A stretch of 64,000 bases of DNA from Phyllobacterium sp. 628 (GCF_014189505.1 NZ_CP050301.1:1929501-1993500), one strand, 5' to 3'. Shown: positions 35,852 to 45,681, numbered from the stretch's first letter. Program-made: numbers and translations. The notes: generated by a model not told the origin, from the sequence alone.

Positions 35852-38197
35852 CTATACGTGCCATTCTTCGCGAACCGGTCCGATGCTGCGGGTCGGGATT
35901 CGGACCGAGACGATGGTTCCGACACCTTCCGTTGACCGGATCTTTAGCGCACCGCCATGCAGTTCAGTGAGCGAGCGGGAGATGGCAAGCCCAAGCCCGG
36001 AACCTGCATGTGACTTGGTGAACTGGTTTTCCACCTGTTCGAACGGCTGTCCGATCTTCTTCAGTGCCGATTTGGGGATGCCGCAACCGGTATCCTCGAT
36101 GGTGAACACCAGCGCGCCTGACACTTTGCGGGCGCGAACCGAGATACGCCCGCCAGTATCGGTAAACTTCACCGCATTGGACAGAAGATTGATCAGGATT
36201 TGCTTGATGGCACGCCGGTCCGCATTGAGCGTGACGCTTTCGGCAATCTTGGTCTCGACTTTGACGTCCTTGCCCTGTGCCTGCAGCGAGACGACACGCA
36301 CCGTCTCGCGGATCAGCGGGCAAAGATCGATCTCTTCACGGTCCAGGGAGAAATGACCGGCTTCGATCTTCGACATATCGAGAATGTCATTGATAACGTT
36401 GAGCAGATAGTTGCCGCTGGTGTGAATGTCCTGCACATATTCCTCGTAGCGGTCGGAACCGAGTGGCCCGAACGTTCCGGAATGCATGATCTCCGAGAAG
36501 CCGATAATGGCGTTGAGCGGCGTGCGCAATTCATGGGACATATTGGCAAGGAATTCGGATTTGGCTTGATTGGCAGCCTCGGCGCGTTCCTTTTCCACCA
36601 CATATTTGCTGTTGAGTTCAGTGAGTTCAAGCGTGCGCTCAATTTCGGATTTGCGCGCAAGGCTGAGGTCGTGGATCGTCGCCATCAGGCGGCGCTCGCT
36701 GTCGACCAGCCGTTCTTCGTGCACCTTGAGTTGTGTAATGTCGGTACCGACCGACACCAGCCCGCCATCCTGCGTGCGGCGCTCATTGACCTGCAGCCAG
36801 CGGCCGTCAGCCAATTGGCGTTCAAAGGTCAGTGCGCCATTGCGGCCATGTTCATTGGCCATGCGCTTTTCGAACGCAACTGCACGGATACGCGGCTCCA
36901 ATTCATCTTTGCCAATACCCGGCAGCAGACATTCATTGGCAAGGCCTGAATATTCGTTGAATTTGCCGTTCGACATAACGAGCCGATTGTCGGCATCCCA
37001 GAGCACGAAGGTCTCGGAAATGCTCTCAATGGCTTCACGGATGCGTTGGTCGGCCTGTGCGGTCTGCTGGGCAAAACGGTGCTGTTCGCTGACATCGACG
37101 GCCACCCCGACGAGATGCACATCGCCAACGGCGGCATCGGCAACCTGCGCACGCACCCGCATCCAGACCCAGTGGCCTTCGGCGTGGCGCATGCGGAATA
37201 CACGGTCGATCTGGCTGATCTCGCCTGCTGCAACCTGTGCCGCAAGACCGTACAGCTTGTCGTCATCTTCGTGAATGATCGACGAGATATCGCCCAGCGA
37301 CAGGATCGCGTCATAAGCTTCATAGCCGAGCATTTCATACATGGAGCGGGACCAATAGACACGGCCGCGTGCCATATCCCAGTCCCACAGGCCGCAACGG
37401 CCGCGTGCCAGAGCCGTATCCACCCGCGCTTGCGTGTGTTGATACAGCGCGTCCGCATCCTGCGCCCGCGCCGATTGGCTGAAATAGGCGTAGAGCACCA
37501 CCAGCATGATTGCGGCTGTGCCGGCAAACAAGGTGACATTGACCGAGATCATCCGCCGCCATTCGGCGAAGACGGCCTCGACCGGATGCATGACAAACAC
37601 CGAGTAGCCGCTTTTGGCCGAACGGCTGAATGCGGCCAGAGCAGCTATGCCGTTCATCCGTATTTCCATCACACCGGCACGCTCGCCAAACAGAAACAGC
37701 GGCTGGCCGTCAGCGACGAAGCTTTCAAGATTTTTATCGCGCCAGCGATCACCGCCGTCGGACGATGCGACAATCTTGGATTCATCTGAAGCAATGGCAA
37801 TCCACATGCCCTGCGGGATCAGGTCATTGGAACGCATCTCGGCAATGATATTTTGCAGCTCACCACCATCAGGCTTCTGACCGGCCTTCATGCGATTATC
37901 GATGACGCTGGCCATATGGCTTGCGGCGAGCGAGAGGGTTGCGCGGGCTGTGCGTTCCGTATCATCGCGCCAGGACAGGAGCGACATGGCGCGTGCCGTT
38001 GCCAGTATAAGCAGGAAAATGATGATTAGTGGCGGAATGGCGCGGCGCAGATATGGTTCCGCAGCGAGCAGCTTGCCGTAGGTAGGGTCAGCGAGAAGTT
38101 TGATATGTCCGGAAAGACGGGTGCGCCCCCGCGCAGTCTCCCGCTTCTCGGCATAAACCTTCCCCGTCGGCGCGCGATACGCGTCCGCATTTGCCAT
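35852..38197 (-). CDS. pleC: PleC/PdhS-family PAS-domain sensor histidine kinase
   Basis: 781 residues. Two membrane helices (about 52-72 and 214-236) bracket a periplasmic segment of about 140 residues. Two PAS domains follow (RGRCGLWDWDMARGRVYWSRSMYEMLG near 263 and ESISETFVLWDADNRLVMSNGKFNEYSG near 395). The H-box MSHELRTPLNAIIGFSEIM (H555) is followed by GPLGSDRYEEYVQDIHTSGNYLLNVINDILDMSKIEAG, the hallmark of the DivJ/PleC/PdhS kinases that act on DivK in alphaproteobacterial cell-cycle control. N and G boxes (NLLSNAVKFTD, EDTGCGIPK, GSGLGLAIS) are intact. The name PleC rests on my memory of its location beside glnE in S. meliloti. Confidence 0.72.
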   Translation of the reverse strand: MANADAYRAPTGKVYAEKRETARGRTRLSGHIKLLADPTYGKLLAAEPYLRRAIPPLIIIFLLILATARAMSLLSWRDDTERTARATLSLAASHMASVIDNRMKAGQKPDGGELQNIIAEMRSNDLIPQGMWIAIASDESKIVASSDGGDRWRDKNLESFVADGQPLFLFGERAGVMEIRMNGIAALAAFSRSAKSGYSVFVMHPVEAVFAEWRRMISVNVTLFAGTAAIMLVVLYAYFSQSARAQDADALYQHTQARVDTALARGRCGLWDWDMARGRVYWSRSMYEMLGYEAYDAILSLGDISSIIHEDDDKLYGLAAQVAAGEISQIDRVFRMRHAEGHWVWMRVRAQVADAAVGDVHLVGVAVDVSEQHRFAQQTAQADQRIREAIESISETFVLWDADNRLVMSNGKFNEYSGLANECLLPGIGKDELEPRIRAVAFEKRMANEHGRNGALTFERQLADGRWLQVNERRTQDGGLVSVGTDITQLKVHEERLVDSERRLMATIHDLSLARKSEIERTLELTELNSKYVVEKERAEAANQAKSEFLANMSHELRTPLNAIIGFSEIMHSGTFGPLGSDRYEEYVQDIHTSGNYLLNVINDILDMSKIEAGHFSLDREEIDLCPLIRETVRVVSLQAQGKDVKVETKIAESVTLNADRRAIKQILINLLSNAVKFTDTGGRISVRARKVSGALVFTIEDTGCGIPKSALKKIGQPFEQVENQFTKSHAGSGLGLAISRSLTELHGGALKIRSTEGVGTIVSVRIPTRSIGPVREEWHV

Positions 38198-38509
38198 CGA
38201 ATGGCCCCCTCATTTGTCTTTGTATTCAGTGGTTTGCTTCGCCACGCCGCACATCCGAAGCACCTGTAGTGAATCAAAACTGATTCGCCATGTCCAGTGT
38301 TTTTGTTAAATATTTAGCAATCATTGTGGCAGGCATGAATCAATTCGGAAGCTGATTCTGCTAAGTCTTTGAAAAGACTCCATCGCCCACAAAACGTGCC
38401 GGGAGGTAAAATTGTGCCCCGGCCGGTGGATAACCTGCCGGGGCTGCCATCGCGGCAAAATGGACGTCGAACTTCACGCAAAAACCGGCGCGAAGCAGTG
38501 CTGATTTGC
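38198..38509. other. gene-free gap between the pleC-like gene and pepN
   Basis: 312 bases on which no gene is supported; the open frames crossing it are short and without family resemblance. GAATCA...TGATTC at 38338-38359 is a small inverted repeat. The upper part should hold the promoter of the pleC-like gene, and the lower part the 3' end of pepN transcripts. Confidence 0.5.
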
Positions 38510-41155
38510 CTATGCAAGCGTCCGTTCGACGATGTCCCGCACGTCAGCGGACAGGCCCTTGACCGTGGCAATGGAGGCCAGAGCCTCCCGCGCATGTTCC
38601 CGCCGGACCGCTTCAAATGAACGCCATGAGCGCATGGCCGTCAGAAGCCGGGCAGCCAGTTGCGGATTCTTCTTGTCGATGACAAGGATCGTTTCTGCAA
38701 AGAAGCGATATCCTTCACCATCGGCGCGGTTGAAGCCGGTCTGGTTGCCGCTGGAGAACGCGCCGATGAGGGCACGTGTGCGGTTTGGATTGTCGAGCGA
38801 GAACAGCGCATGGGTCATCAATTGGCGCACTCTTGCCAATGCACCGGCGCCAGGTTGTGCCGCCTGCACAATGAACCATTTGTCCATGACCAGGGGATCG
38901 CTGCCAAATTGCGCCTCGAATGCCTTCAACGCGTTCTTTGTTGCGTCACTGTCACCGAAGCGCTGGACGAGGACACCAAGCGCAGCAACGCGGTCTGTCA
39001 TATTGTCCGCGTGCTTGAACTGAGCGGCCGCGCGCTTTGGATTGCCCTCGGCGACACTCAGATAATCGAGCAGAACATTGCGCAAGGCGCGCCGTCCGGC
39101 ACTCGCCGCATCCGGCTGGAATGGGCCGGTATGATCGAGGTCGTCATAAAGCTCGGCGAACTTTGCCGCATGTGCCTCGGCCACGGCCAGAATGAACGCT
39201 TCGCGACTGCCAAGAATGGCATCGGGATCGATATTTGCTCCGAGTTCCCGCGCAATATCGCTTTCGGAAGGCAGGCTCAGGCACAGTGCCCGGAACGCTT
39301 CATCCAAGGTGCTGTTGAAAGCAATTTCACCAAGCAGCTTGATTGACGAACTTTCAATGGTCGCTGGCTTGCCGCCCCGCACGCGCTTGGCATTGCTGGT
39401 CAGCTTTGCTGTCAGAAGCTGGGTGAGGGCCTGCCAGCGATTGACGGCATCACCATCATGCCGGGCCAGAAAGGCCAGATCGGAACGGGTCAGTTCGCTG
39501 GTCAATGTGACCGGTGCAGAGAAGCCGCGCAGCAAGGATGGTACCGGGCGCTCGGTAATGCCGGAAAAGCTCAACCGTTCCTTGCGTTTGAAGAGATGAA
39601 TGACATCTCCCTTGACGGTGCCGCCCTTGACCGACTTCGGCTTGATTTCGCGGCCCTTGGTGCCGAGCAGCGCAAACTGAACCGGAATATGCATCGGCTT
39701 CTTCGAGGACTGGCCCGGCGTGGCCTTCAGCGACTGTTCGATTTCAATCTCGAAAGTCTGCGTCGCTTGATCATAGTCGTAGGTAATCGCGAGATTGGGT
39801 GTGCCAGCCTGCTCATACCATAGGGAAAACTGGCTTAAATCCTCGCCGGAAGCATCTTCGAACACCTTGATAAAATCTTCGATCGTCGCGGCATCGCCGT
39901 CATGGCGCTCGAAATAAAGATCCATTCCTTTGCGGAACAGCTCTGCTCCCAGAATAGTATGGATCATCCGTACGACTTCCGAGCCCTTTTCATAGACCGT
40001 TGCCGTGTAGAAATTGTTGATCTCACGAAACTGGCGCGGGCGCACGGGGTGGGCGAGTGGACCGGCATCTTCAGGGAACTGATGTGCTTTCAATCCCTTG
40101 ACCTCGGCAATGCGTTTGACCGCACGCGAACGCATATCGGCTGAGAATTCGTGGTCGCGATAAACGGTCAGACCTTCCTTGAGGCACAGCTGGAACCAGT
40201 CACGGCAAGTGATTCTGTTTCCTGTCCAATTGTGGAAATATTCATGCGCGATCACCGCTTCGATACCGGCATAATCCGTATCAGTGGCGGTCTGCTGATC
40301 GGCCAGCACGTATTTGTCGTTGAAAACGTTAAGGCCCTTGTTCTCCATCGCGCCCATGTTGAAATCGGACACGGCAACAACGTTGAAGACATCAAGATCA
40401 TATTCGCGCCCGAACACGTCCTCGTCCCACTTCATCGAACGCTTGAGCGCATCCATGGCATAGAGGGCGCGGGGCTCCTTGCCCTGCTCGACATAAATGC
40501 CGAGATCAACATGGCGGCCGGACGCCGTGGTGAAACTGTCGGTGATCACACCAAGATCGCCTGCAACCAAGGCGAACAGATAGGCAGGCTTGGGATGCGG
40601 ATCATGCCAGACGGCGAAATGCCTGCCATCGGCAAGCGGGCCTTTTTCCTGCGGATTGCCGTTGGCTAGAAGCAGCGGCGCTTCTTTTTCTCCGGCCTCA
40701 ACGCGCACCGTATAAACCGACAGAAGATCGGGCCGGTCATAGTAATAGGTGATACGGCGGAAACCTTCAGCTTCACATTGGGTGCAATAAACACCGCTCG
40801 ACCGGTAGAGGCCGGTAAGCTGGCGGTTGGTCGTTGGATTAACTTCCGTGGTGATCTGCAATTTGAAGGTGCCGCTCTCGGGCAGGGCGCTGATTTCCAG
40901 ACGGTCGGGTGTTGCGACATAGGCATTGTCACCCAGTGCAACGCCGTCAATACGGATATCGATAAGCTTCAGTTCATCACCATCAAGGACAAGCGGTGCA
41001 TCAACAGCAACGCCCGGCCGGCGCTCGATGTGCAATGTCGATTTGACGATGGTCTGCTCGGGATGCAGCGAGAATTCGAGGTGGGTTTCAGGAATAAGAA
41101 AATCGGTTGGCTTGTAATCTTCGAGATGAAAGACTTGGCCGGTATCGGTACGCAT
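38510..41155 (-). CDS. pepN: aminopeptidase N (M1 family)
   Basis: 881 residues from the ATG at 41155 (MRTDTGQVFHLEDYKPTDF); an upstream ATG at 41215 adds 20 residues unlike the family. Zinc metallopeptidase that removes N-terminal residues in the cytoplasm. The substrate-binding GAMEN motif (MGAMENKGLNVF) is near 266 and the zinc site HEYFHNWTGNRITCRDWFQLCLKEGLTVYRDHEF near 303-336, with HExxH and the second Glu 19 residues on. YCTQCEAEGFRRITYYYDRPD is the usual N-terminal segment. Length matches E. coli PepN (about 870). Intact. Confidence 0.95.
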   Translation of the reverse strand: MRTDTGQVFHLEDYKPTDFLIPETHLEFSLHPEQTIVKSTLHIERRPGVAVDAPLVLDGDELKLIDIRIDGVALGDNAYVATPDRLEISALPESGTFKLQITTEVNPTTNRQLTGLYRSSGVYCTQCEAEGFRRITYYYDRPDLLSVYTVRVEAGEKEAPLLLANGNPQEKGPLADGRHFAVWHDPHPKPAYLFALVAGDLGVITDSFTTASGRHVDLGIYVEQGKEPRALYAMDALKRSMKWDEDVFGREYDLDVFNVVAVSDFNMGAMENKGLNVFNDKYVLADQQTATDTDYAGIEAVIAHEYFHNWTGNRITCRDWFQLCLKEGLTVYRDHEFSADMRSRAVKRIAEVKGLKAHQFPEDAGPLAHPVRPRQFREINNFYTATVYEKGSEVVRMIHTILGAELFRKGMDLYFERHDGDAATIEDFIKVFEDASGEDLSQFSLWYEQAGTPNLAITYDYDQATQTFEIEIEQSLKATPGQSSKKPMHIPVQFALLGTKGREIKPKSVKGGTVKGDVIHLFKRKERLSFSGITERPVPSLLRGFSAPVTLTSELTRSDLAFLARHDGDAVNRWQALTQLLTAKLTSNAKRVRGGKPATIESSSIKLLGEIAFNSTLDEAFRALCLSLPSESDIARELGANIDPDAILGSREAFILAVAEAHAAKFAELYDDLDHTGPFQPDAASAGRRALRNVLLDYLSVAEGNPKRAAAQFKHADNMTDRVAALGVLVQRFGDSDATKNALKAFEAQFGSDPLVMDKWFIVQAAQPGAGALARVRQLMTHALFSLDNPNRTRALIGAFSSGNQTGFNRADGEGYRFFAETILVIDKKNPQLAARLLTAMRSWRSFEAVRREHAREALASIATVKGLSADVRDIVERTLA

Positions 41156-41388
41156 TGGGGAACTGTCCTTTTTGTGGTGCCGGACCGTAACCGTCTTTGC
41201 CCCGGCACACAACAAAAGCGGTTGGTTTTTTGCTTTATGCCTTTGCTTTTGTTCACTTCACCTGTGTTTGAAACATGCAACGTGATCGTCGCGGTATCTG
41301 GCACGAATCCGCGAACCGGCCTATACAAATATATCAATTCCTGTTTCTTCGATCTTCGGGTCATCTGCTCCCTCAAGGAATACCCATC

Positions 41389-42372
41389 GTGACGACTATT
41401 GTTCACCAGAAAGACGGTGGACCACCGCTTGCGGATAAGGTGCGCAGCACCAATGTGATGCTCGGAATTGGCCTTAAGGTCGCTTCGGTCTGCGTCTTTG
41501 TCTGTATGTCCAGCCTGCTCAAGGCGTCGGATGGCGTTCCCGCCGGACAGCTGGTTTTCTTCCGTTCCTTCTTCGCCATCTTTCCGGTCATTCTGTTTAT
41601 CGCTTGGCAAGGTCAGTTGAAGGTGGCGTTCAAGACCAGCGAGCCTTTCAGCCATTTCTGGCGCGGATTTGTCGGCGTCAGCGCTATGAGCATGAGCTTT
41701 TACGGACTGACCAAACTGCCTTTGCCGGAAGCCATTGCCATCAGCTACGCAACACCGCTGCTCACGGTGCTGTGCAGTGCTGTTTTTCTGCGGGAAACCG
41801 TGCGGCTCTATCGATGGACGGCAGTGTTCATTGGGCTTATTGGCGTGCTGATCATTCTTTGGCCACGTATGAGCTTTTTTACTGGCGACAGTGAATTTGG
41901 CGGTGACCAGGCTATCGGTGCTCTGGCAACGTTGACTGGGGCCGGGCTCGCAGCCATTGCCATGCTTTTGGTGCGGCGGCTGGTGCAGACGGAACGTACG
42001 CCGACCATTGTTGTCTATTTCTCCATTGCTTCCAGTGTGATCGCACTGGTTAGCTTGCCCTTTGGCTGGGTTTGGCCAACACCCATGCAGGCAACCTTCC
42101 TGATTATGGCGGGTATAGCGGGTGGCGTGGCGCAGATTCTTTTGACCGAAAGTTACCGCCATGCCGATATGTCGACCATCGCGCCTTTCGAATACACATC
42201 CATGCTGCTTGGGCTCGCGATCGGCTATCTGCTCTTCGGCGATACGCCATCCAATGAGATGATGACTGGAGCAGTGATTGTAATCAGCGCCGGGATTTTC
42301 ATCATTTACCGTGAACACCAGCTGGGCCTTGCCCGGGCGAGGGCACGCAAGGCATCGACGCCGCAGGGCTGA
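41389..42372 (+). CDS. DMT-superfamily (EamA) transporter
   Basis: 327 residues from a GTG at 41389, preceded by AAGGA at a good distance; the ATG at 41275 would add 38 residues without membrane character. About ten hydrophobic helices in two EamA repeats (first: VMLGIGLKVASVCVFVCMSSLLKASDGVPAGQLVFFRSFFAIFPV; second from DQAIGALATLTGAGLAAIAMLLVRRL). PLPEAIAISYATPLLTVLCSAVFLRE is the conserved end of the first repeat. Substrate unknown; the family exports metabolites, including S-adenosylmethionine or amino acids. Converges on the MFS gene with no base between stops. Confidence 0.83.
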   Translation: MTTIVHQKDGGPPLADKVRSTNVMLGIGLKVASVCVFVCMSSLLKASDGVPAGQLVFFRSFFAIFPVILFIAWQGQLKVAFKTSEPFSHFWRGFVGVSAMSMSFYGLTKLPLPEAIAISYATPLLTVLCSAVFLRETVRLYRWTAVFIGLIGVLIILWPRMSFFTGDSEFGGDQAIGALATLTGAGLAAIAMLLVRRLVQTERTPTIVVYFSIASSVIALVSLPFGWVWPTPMQATFLIMAGIAGGVAQILLTESYRHADMSTIAPFEYTSMLLGLAIGYLLFGDTPSNEMMTGAVIVISAGIFIIYREHQLGLARARARKASTPQG

Positions 42373-43614
42373 TCAGTCGTCGGTGCCGATTGCCGGATTG
42401 AGCTGCAAGGTTTCCGGTGTCTGTGGACGTTCCTGCGGATGGTAGACAAAATCCGGGCGTTCGGATGGAACCTGCCGGGCGCGGCGCAGGCTGCGCCAGA
42501 AGGCATAGGCACCATAGGCGGCATAACAGCCTGCCATGGTCATGAAGAAGCCTGAGGGGCCGCTGACATCCATCAGACGTCCGGCAATCTGCGGGCCGAT
42601 CATGCTGCCGATACCATAGACAATCAGCAGGCCGCTGGACACTTTGACGAATTCGCTCGGCTCAGCAAAGTCATTGGCGTGGGCAACATTGAGCGAATAG
42701 ATTGGAAACAGCACCGTGCCGAAAGCAAACATCAGGGAATAAATGACCCATGGAGTTGTCGGCTGAACAATGATCATCGTCACAGACAGTGCCGCGCCGA
42801 CAATTCCTGCAGCCACCATGACATAGCGCCGGTCAACGAAATCCGAAATACGGCCGATGGGATACTGGAAAATGGCTCCGCCGATCATTGAACTTGCTAT
42901 CATCGTGGCAATATCAAAGGTGGAAAGACCGATCTCACGGCCATAAATCGCCGAAAGAAAGTTCCATGCGCCTGCGATAATCCCGGCAATCAGCGATCCG
43001 ATCATGGCGGCTGGCGACTTGCGGTACAGGCCAGACAGATCAAGCGAAACCTGCGTGAGCGGGCGCGGCGACTGCGCATTGGAAAGCGCGGTCGGCACAA
43101 GGGCAGCGGCATAAATCAGCGCGCCAATCATGAACAAGGCCTGCGTTGCCGGATTGCCGAAGGGCAGGATGTACTGCCCAACGAGAAGCCCGATCATCGA
43201 GACAATCATGTAAATCGAAAACACCATACCACGTGTGGCGTTGGTCACGCGCTCGTTGAGCCAGCTTTCGATAACCATGTAGCTGCCTGCCAATGAAAAA
43301 CCGGCCAGTGCGCGGAACAGCGTCCATGCCCATGGATCAATGATCAAACCATGCATCAACATCGACATGCTGAGCAGTGTCAGAAGCACCGCAAACACCC
43401 GGACATGGCCGACACGGCGCACAAGCCGCGGAACGACAATGCAGCCGCCGGTGAATGCAAGAGCATAGCCGGTGCCGAGCCAGCCAACGGTTGTTGGCGA
43501 CCAGCCTTCCATTCCGGCGCGCAAGGGCAGCAGAATGCCAGCCAAACCTCCGGCCGTCAGCATCAGGAAGGTGCTGGTCAATAGCGCCGTTATCGGCAAG
43601 AGCTGGCGAAACAT
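42373..43614 (-). CDS. MFS transporter (YcaD-like)
   Basis: 413 residues from ATG 43614 (MFRQLLPITALLTS); an ATG seven codons upstream is possible. Twelve hydrophobic segments. GYALAFTGGCIVVPRLVRRVGHVR is the loop 2-3 signature, and FRALAGFSLAGSYMVIESWLNERVTNATRGMVFSIYMI matches the YcaD/UMF1-type branch. The C-terminal tail (RQVPSERPDFVYHPQERPQTPETLQ) is polar and cytoplasmic. Substrate unknown. Convergent with the DMT gene. Confidence 0.82.
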   Translation of the reverse strand: MFRQLLPITALLTSTFLMLTAGGLAGILLPLRAGMEGWSPTTVGWLGTGYALAFTGGCIVVPRLVRRVGHVRVFAVLLTLLSMSMLMHGLIIDPWAWTLFRALAGFSLAGSYMVIESWLNERVTNATRGMVFSIYMIVSMIGLLVGQYILPFGNPATQALFMIGALIYAAALVPTALSNAQSPRPLTQVSLDLSGLYRKSPAAMIGSLIAGIIAGAWNFLSAIYGREIGLSTFDIATMIASSMIGGAIFQYPIGRISDFVDRRYVMVAAGIVGAALSVTMIIVQPTTPWVIYSLMFAFGTVLFPIYSLNVAHANDFAEPSEFVKVSSGLLIVYGIGSMIGPQIAGRLMDVSGPSGFFMTMAGCYAAYGAYAFWRSLRRARQVPSERPDFVYHPQERPQTPETLQLNPAIGTDD

Positions 43615-43710
43615 TTGGGTACCCTGCGTTTTCACAACCGAAACTACAGTGTTCGCAAGGCTTTAGAGCCAAAAATTACGACATTGCAATTCTAGTTTTG
43701 CGGCACGAAT

Positions 43711-43833
43711 GTGCGTGGTTCGACAAGCTCACCATGAGGGAGAGAGAGGATTGCAGGGAGCCATATTCTGCAATGTCCCCATTGGCTTTACAGCCACCCA
43801 TCTCCCTCATTGTGAGCTTGTCGAACCACGCAC
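43711..43833. repeat. long inverted repeat with GGTTCGACAAGCTCA arms
   Basis: Arms 43711-43741 and 43803-43833 are 31 bases long and pair with one mismatch; the 61-base centre includes CTGCAATGTCCCC. The right arm abuts the stop codon of the uracil-DNA glycosylase gene (43834-43836). The same 26 bases recur at 45537-45562. Repeats with this core are widespread in alphaproteobacterial genomes, as far as I remember. The structure can act as a terminator for both flanking minus-strand and plus-strand transcripts. Confidence 0.75.
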
Positions 43834-44682
43834 CTATAGCTGTGTCAGCGTGCGCAACTGCATTTTGACGGCGATGAAATCGCGCCAGGCAAAGCGCTTC
43901 TGTGCGGAGTTGCGCAGGAGATAAGCGGGATGCAGCGTTGGCATAACAGGAATTTCGATACCCGAAACCGTCCTGTGCACTTTCCAATTGCCACGCAAGC
44001 GCAAAATGCCTTCAGTTGCATGGGTCAGCGCCTTGGCCGACGGACCGCCAAGCGCGACCAGCAGCTTTGGATTGGCAAGCTCGATCTGCCGTTCAAAAAA
44101 CGGCCGGCAAATTTCGGTTTCCAGCGGCGTTGGCGTCCGGTTTCCCGGCGGGCGCCACGGGATGGTGTTGGCGATATAGACGCCGGTGCGGTCGAGGCCG
44201 ATGGCGGCCAGCATACGGTCGAGCAACTGGCCGGAGCGGCCGATGAACGGTACGCCTTCCAGATCTTCTTCGCGACCGGGTGCCTCACCGACAAACATGA
44301 TCGGAGCATTTGGATTGCCATCGGCGAAGACAAGATTCTTGGCCGTGAATTTGAGATTGCAGCCGTCGAAAGCCGCCAGCTGGGTGCGCAGTTCTTCAAG
44401 GGTCGAAGCACTGGAAGCCAGCTGCCGGGCCATCGCAATCTTGGTATCATCAGGAACAGAGGTTTTGTTCAATGCGGGTGATGCTGGGGCCGCGTTTGGA
44501 GATGCATCCTGTGGCCGCTCGGCTTGCGGCGCTGGCGCCCGTGTTGCGACGGCTGGAGCGGAAGTCTGTGCAGGCGCACGCGCTGGCTCCACGGCCGCAA
44601 AGCGATCAACCGGCACATCCTCAAGCGGCGTATCAACACCGGCCTCGGCATAAAAGTGCAACAGTTCGCGCAGGTTGGGCAA
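43834..44682 (-). CDS. uracil-DNA glycosylase (family 4 type)
   Basis: 282 residues from a TTG at 44682, which has AAGGA seven bases upstream and begins the family's N-terminal helix (PNLRELLHFYAEAGVDTPLEDVPVDRFA). An ATG at 44865 is possible but would run 101 bases into the next gene with unlikely sequence. An Ala/Pro-rich linker (about 35-85) precedes the catalytic domain. GEAPGREEDLEGVPFIGRSGQLLDRMLAAIGL holds the uracil-binding motif A, and PVMPTLHPAYLLRN the C-terminal H-P-[AS] motif. It removes uracil from DNA. Its four Fe-S ligands are expected in this family, but not all of the usual cysteines are obvious here. Confidence 0.85.
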   Translation of the reverse strand: MPNLRELLHFYAEAGVDTPLEDVPVDRFAAVEPARAPAQTSAPAVATRAPAPQAERPQDASPNAAPASPALNKTSVPDDTKIAMARQLASSASTLEELRTQLAAFDGCNLKFTAKNLVFADGNPNAPIMFVGEAPGREEDLEGVPFIGRSGQLLDRMLAAIGLDRTGVYIANTIPWRPPGNRTPTPLETEICRPFFERQIELANPKLLVALGGPSAKALTHATEGILRLRGNWKVHRTVSGIEIPVMPTLHPAYLLRNSAQKRFAWRDFIAVKMQLRTLTQL

Positions 44683-44764
44683 TGGATATTCCTTGAATCC
44701 GGCTTTGACCCGGATTTGAATGGACCTGTGCTTCAAGTCGCAAATTGCTGGCGTGATTGCAAGG

Positions 44765-45361
44765 TCAGGTGGATGGAATGCGCGGCTCCTGCACCAGATA
44801 AAATGTCCGCTTGGGCGTGAAGTCGCCAATTGGAAAATCAAAACTGGCATTGGCCTTGGGATCAACTTTTCCTTCGCGGAAGATCATGCGGTCATAGGGT
44901 TCAAAGTTATCGTCATAGGTTGCGAAGAGATTGGAATGGATCATGCCTGTCTTGTCGCCCGGCTGATAGAAAGAAAGCCCATCGCTATAATCGCTGGCCT
45001 TGCCCAGCTGTTCCTGCAATTCAAAGCCGAATTCCGTCCACGAATGACCGCTGCCATTGATCGCAACAATCCTTAAGTGAAAGAGCATGGCATTTTCAGT
45101 GGTAGGGCTGAGTTGCGTGGTCTTGTCGGTTCGAATGATCAGGGTTGTCGGAGCGACATCGTTGAACTCTTCAGTGATGGTGAACGGATCGGTCTGCGTA
45201 CCGCTGCCGCTGATGGCGCGAATGGTGAATCCGCCAAGTTCGTCGGAGAACGTATATTGTCCTGCGGCCCATATTTTGTGTTCGTCTGCGGAGGATTGAT
45301 TGAAAATCATGCTGATGGCCAAAAAGCCGCTCAGTGTCCAGATCATCCGAAGTGACCTCAT
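44765..45361 (-). CDS. exported protein of unknown function
   Basis: 198 residues. Signal peptide at 1-25 (MRSLRMIWTLSGFLAISMIFNQSSADEHK). The mature part is beta-rich and short on cysteine: FSDELGGFTIRAISGSGTQTDPFTITEEFNDVAPTTLIIRTD, then GSGHSWTEFGFELQEQLGKASDYSDGLSFYQPGD, and PKRTFYLVQEP at the end. I recognise no family. GGAGACGAG precedes the ATG. The uracil-DNA glycosylase gene follows on the same strand after 82 bases. Confidence 0.65.
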   Translation of the reverse strand: MRSLRMIWTLSGFLAISMIFNQSSADEHKIWAAGQYTFSDELGGFTIRAISGSGTQTDPFTITEEFNDVAPTTLIIRTDKTTQLSPTTENAMLFHLRIVAINGSGHSWTEFGFELQEQLGKASDYSDGLSFYQPGDKTGMIHSNLFATYDDNFEPYDRMIFREGKVDPKANASFDFPIGDFTPKRTFYLVQEPRIPST

Positions 45362-45536
45362 CTCGTCTCCGCTTGTTGGTTATCCCCAATTCCCAGCAGT
45401 TTATTATTCGAGACAATACATTTGCAGAGAGTATGAACGAAATGTGTAAAGGCGCAACAGGGGAGAAGGGGGAAGCCGCAGGGTTAGATTTGCTCGCAAC
45501 GTCCAGCGCGATGAATGTGTATATTAATTGCATCTC

Positions 45537-45562
45537 CATGGTGAGCTTGTCGAACCACGCAC
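45537..45562. repeat. third copy of the GAGCTTGTCGAACCACG repeat
   Basis: 26 bases identical to an arm of the inverted repeat at 43711-43833. It lies in the 488-base gap 45362-45849 upstream of the ETF-QO gene. A second block further on (45590-45640, GCCAACGGCGAAGCTCAGG) looks like another part of the same repeat family. Apart from this and the promoter at 45682 the gap shows nothing else. Confidence 0.6.
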
Positions 45563-45681
45563 CACGGGGGTCAAATGAATTTCCCAGAGCCAACGGCGAA
45601 GCTCAGGGTAAGGAACCCTTTGCGAGCCCTCTATCTCGTCGTTTGCATCTCAACAATTCTGTCGCAGGGCATTCCAAATTA

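Noticed and set aside
40969..42318. 449-codon minus-strand frame over the pepN start and the DMT transporter gene
   Set aside because: It runs antisense through a transporter and then in another frame of pepN; composition (His, Gln, Asn, Lys) is that of a shadow.
44683..44865. Longer uracil-DNA glycosylase with ATG at 44865
   Set aside because: The extra 61 residues do not look like the family and overlap the neighbouring exported-protein gene; the TTG at 44682 has a good ribosome site.
43711..45562. CRISPR array from the recurring GAGCTTGTCGAACCACG units
   Set aside because: Only three units, two of them inverted, without regular spacers or cas genes.
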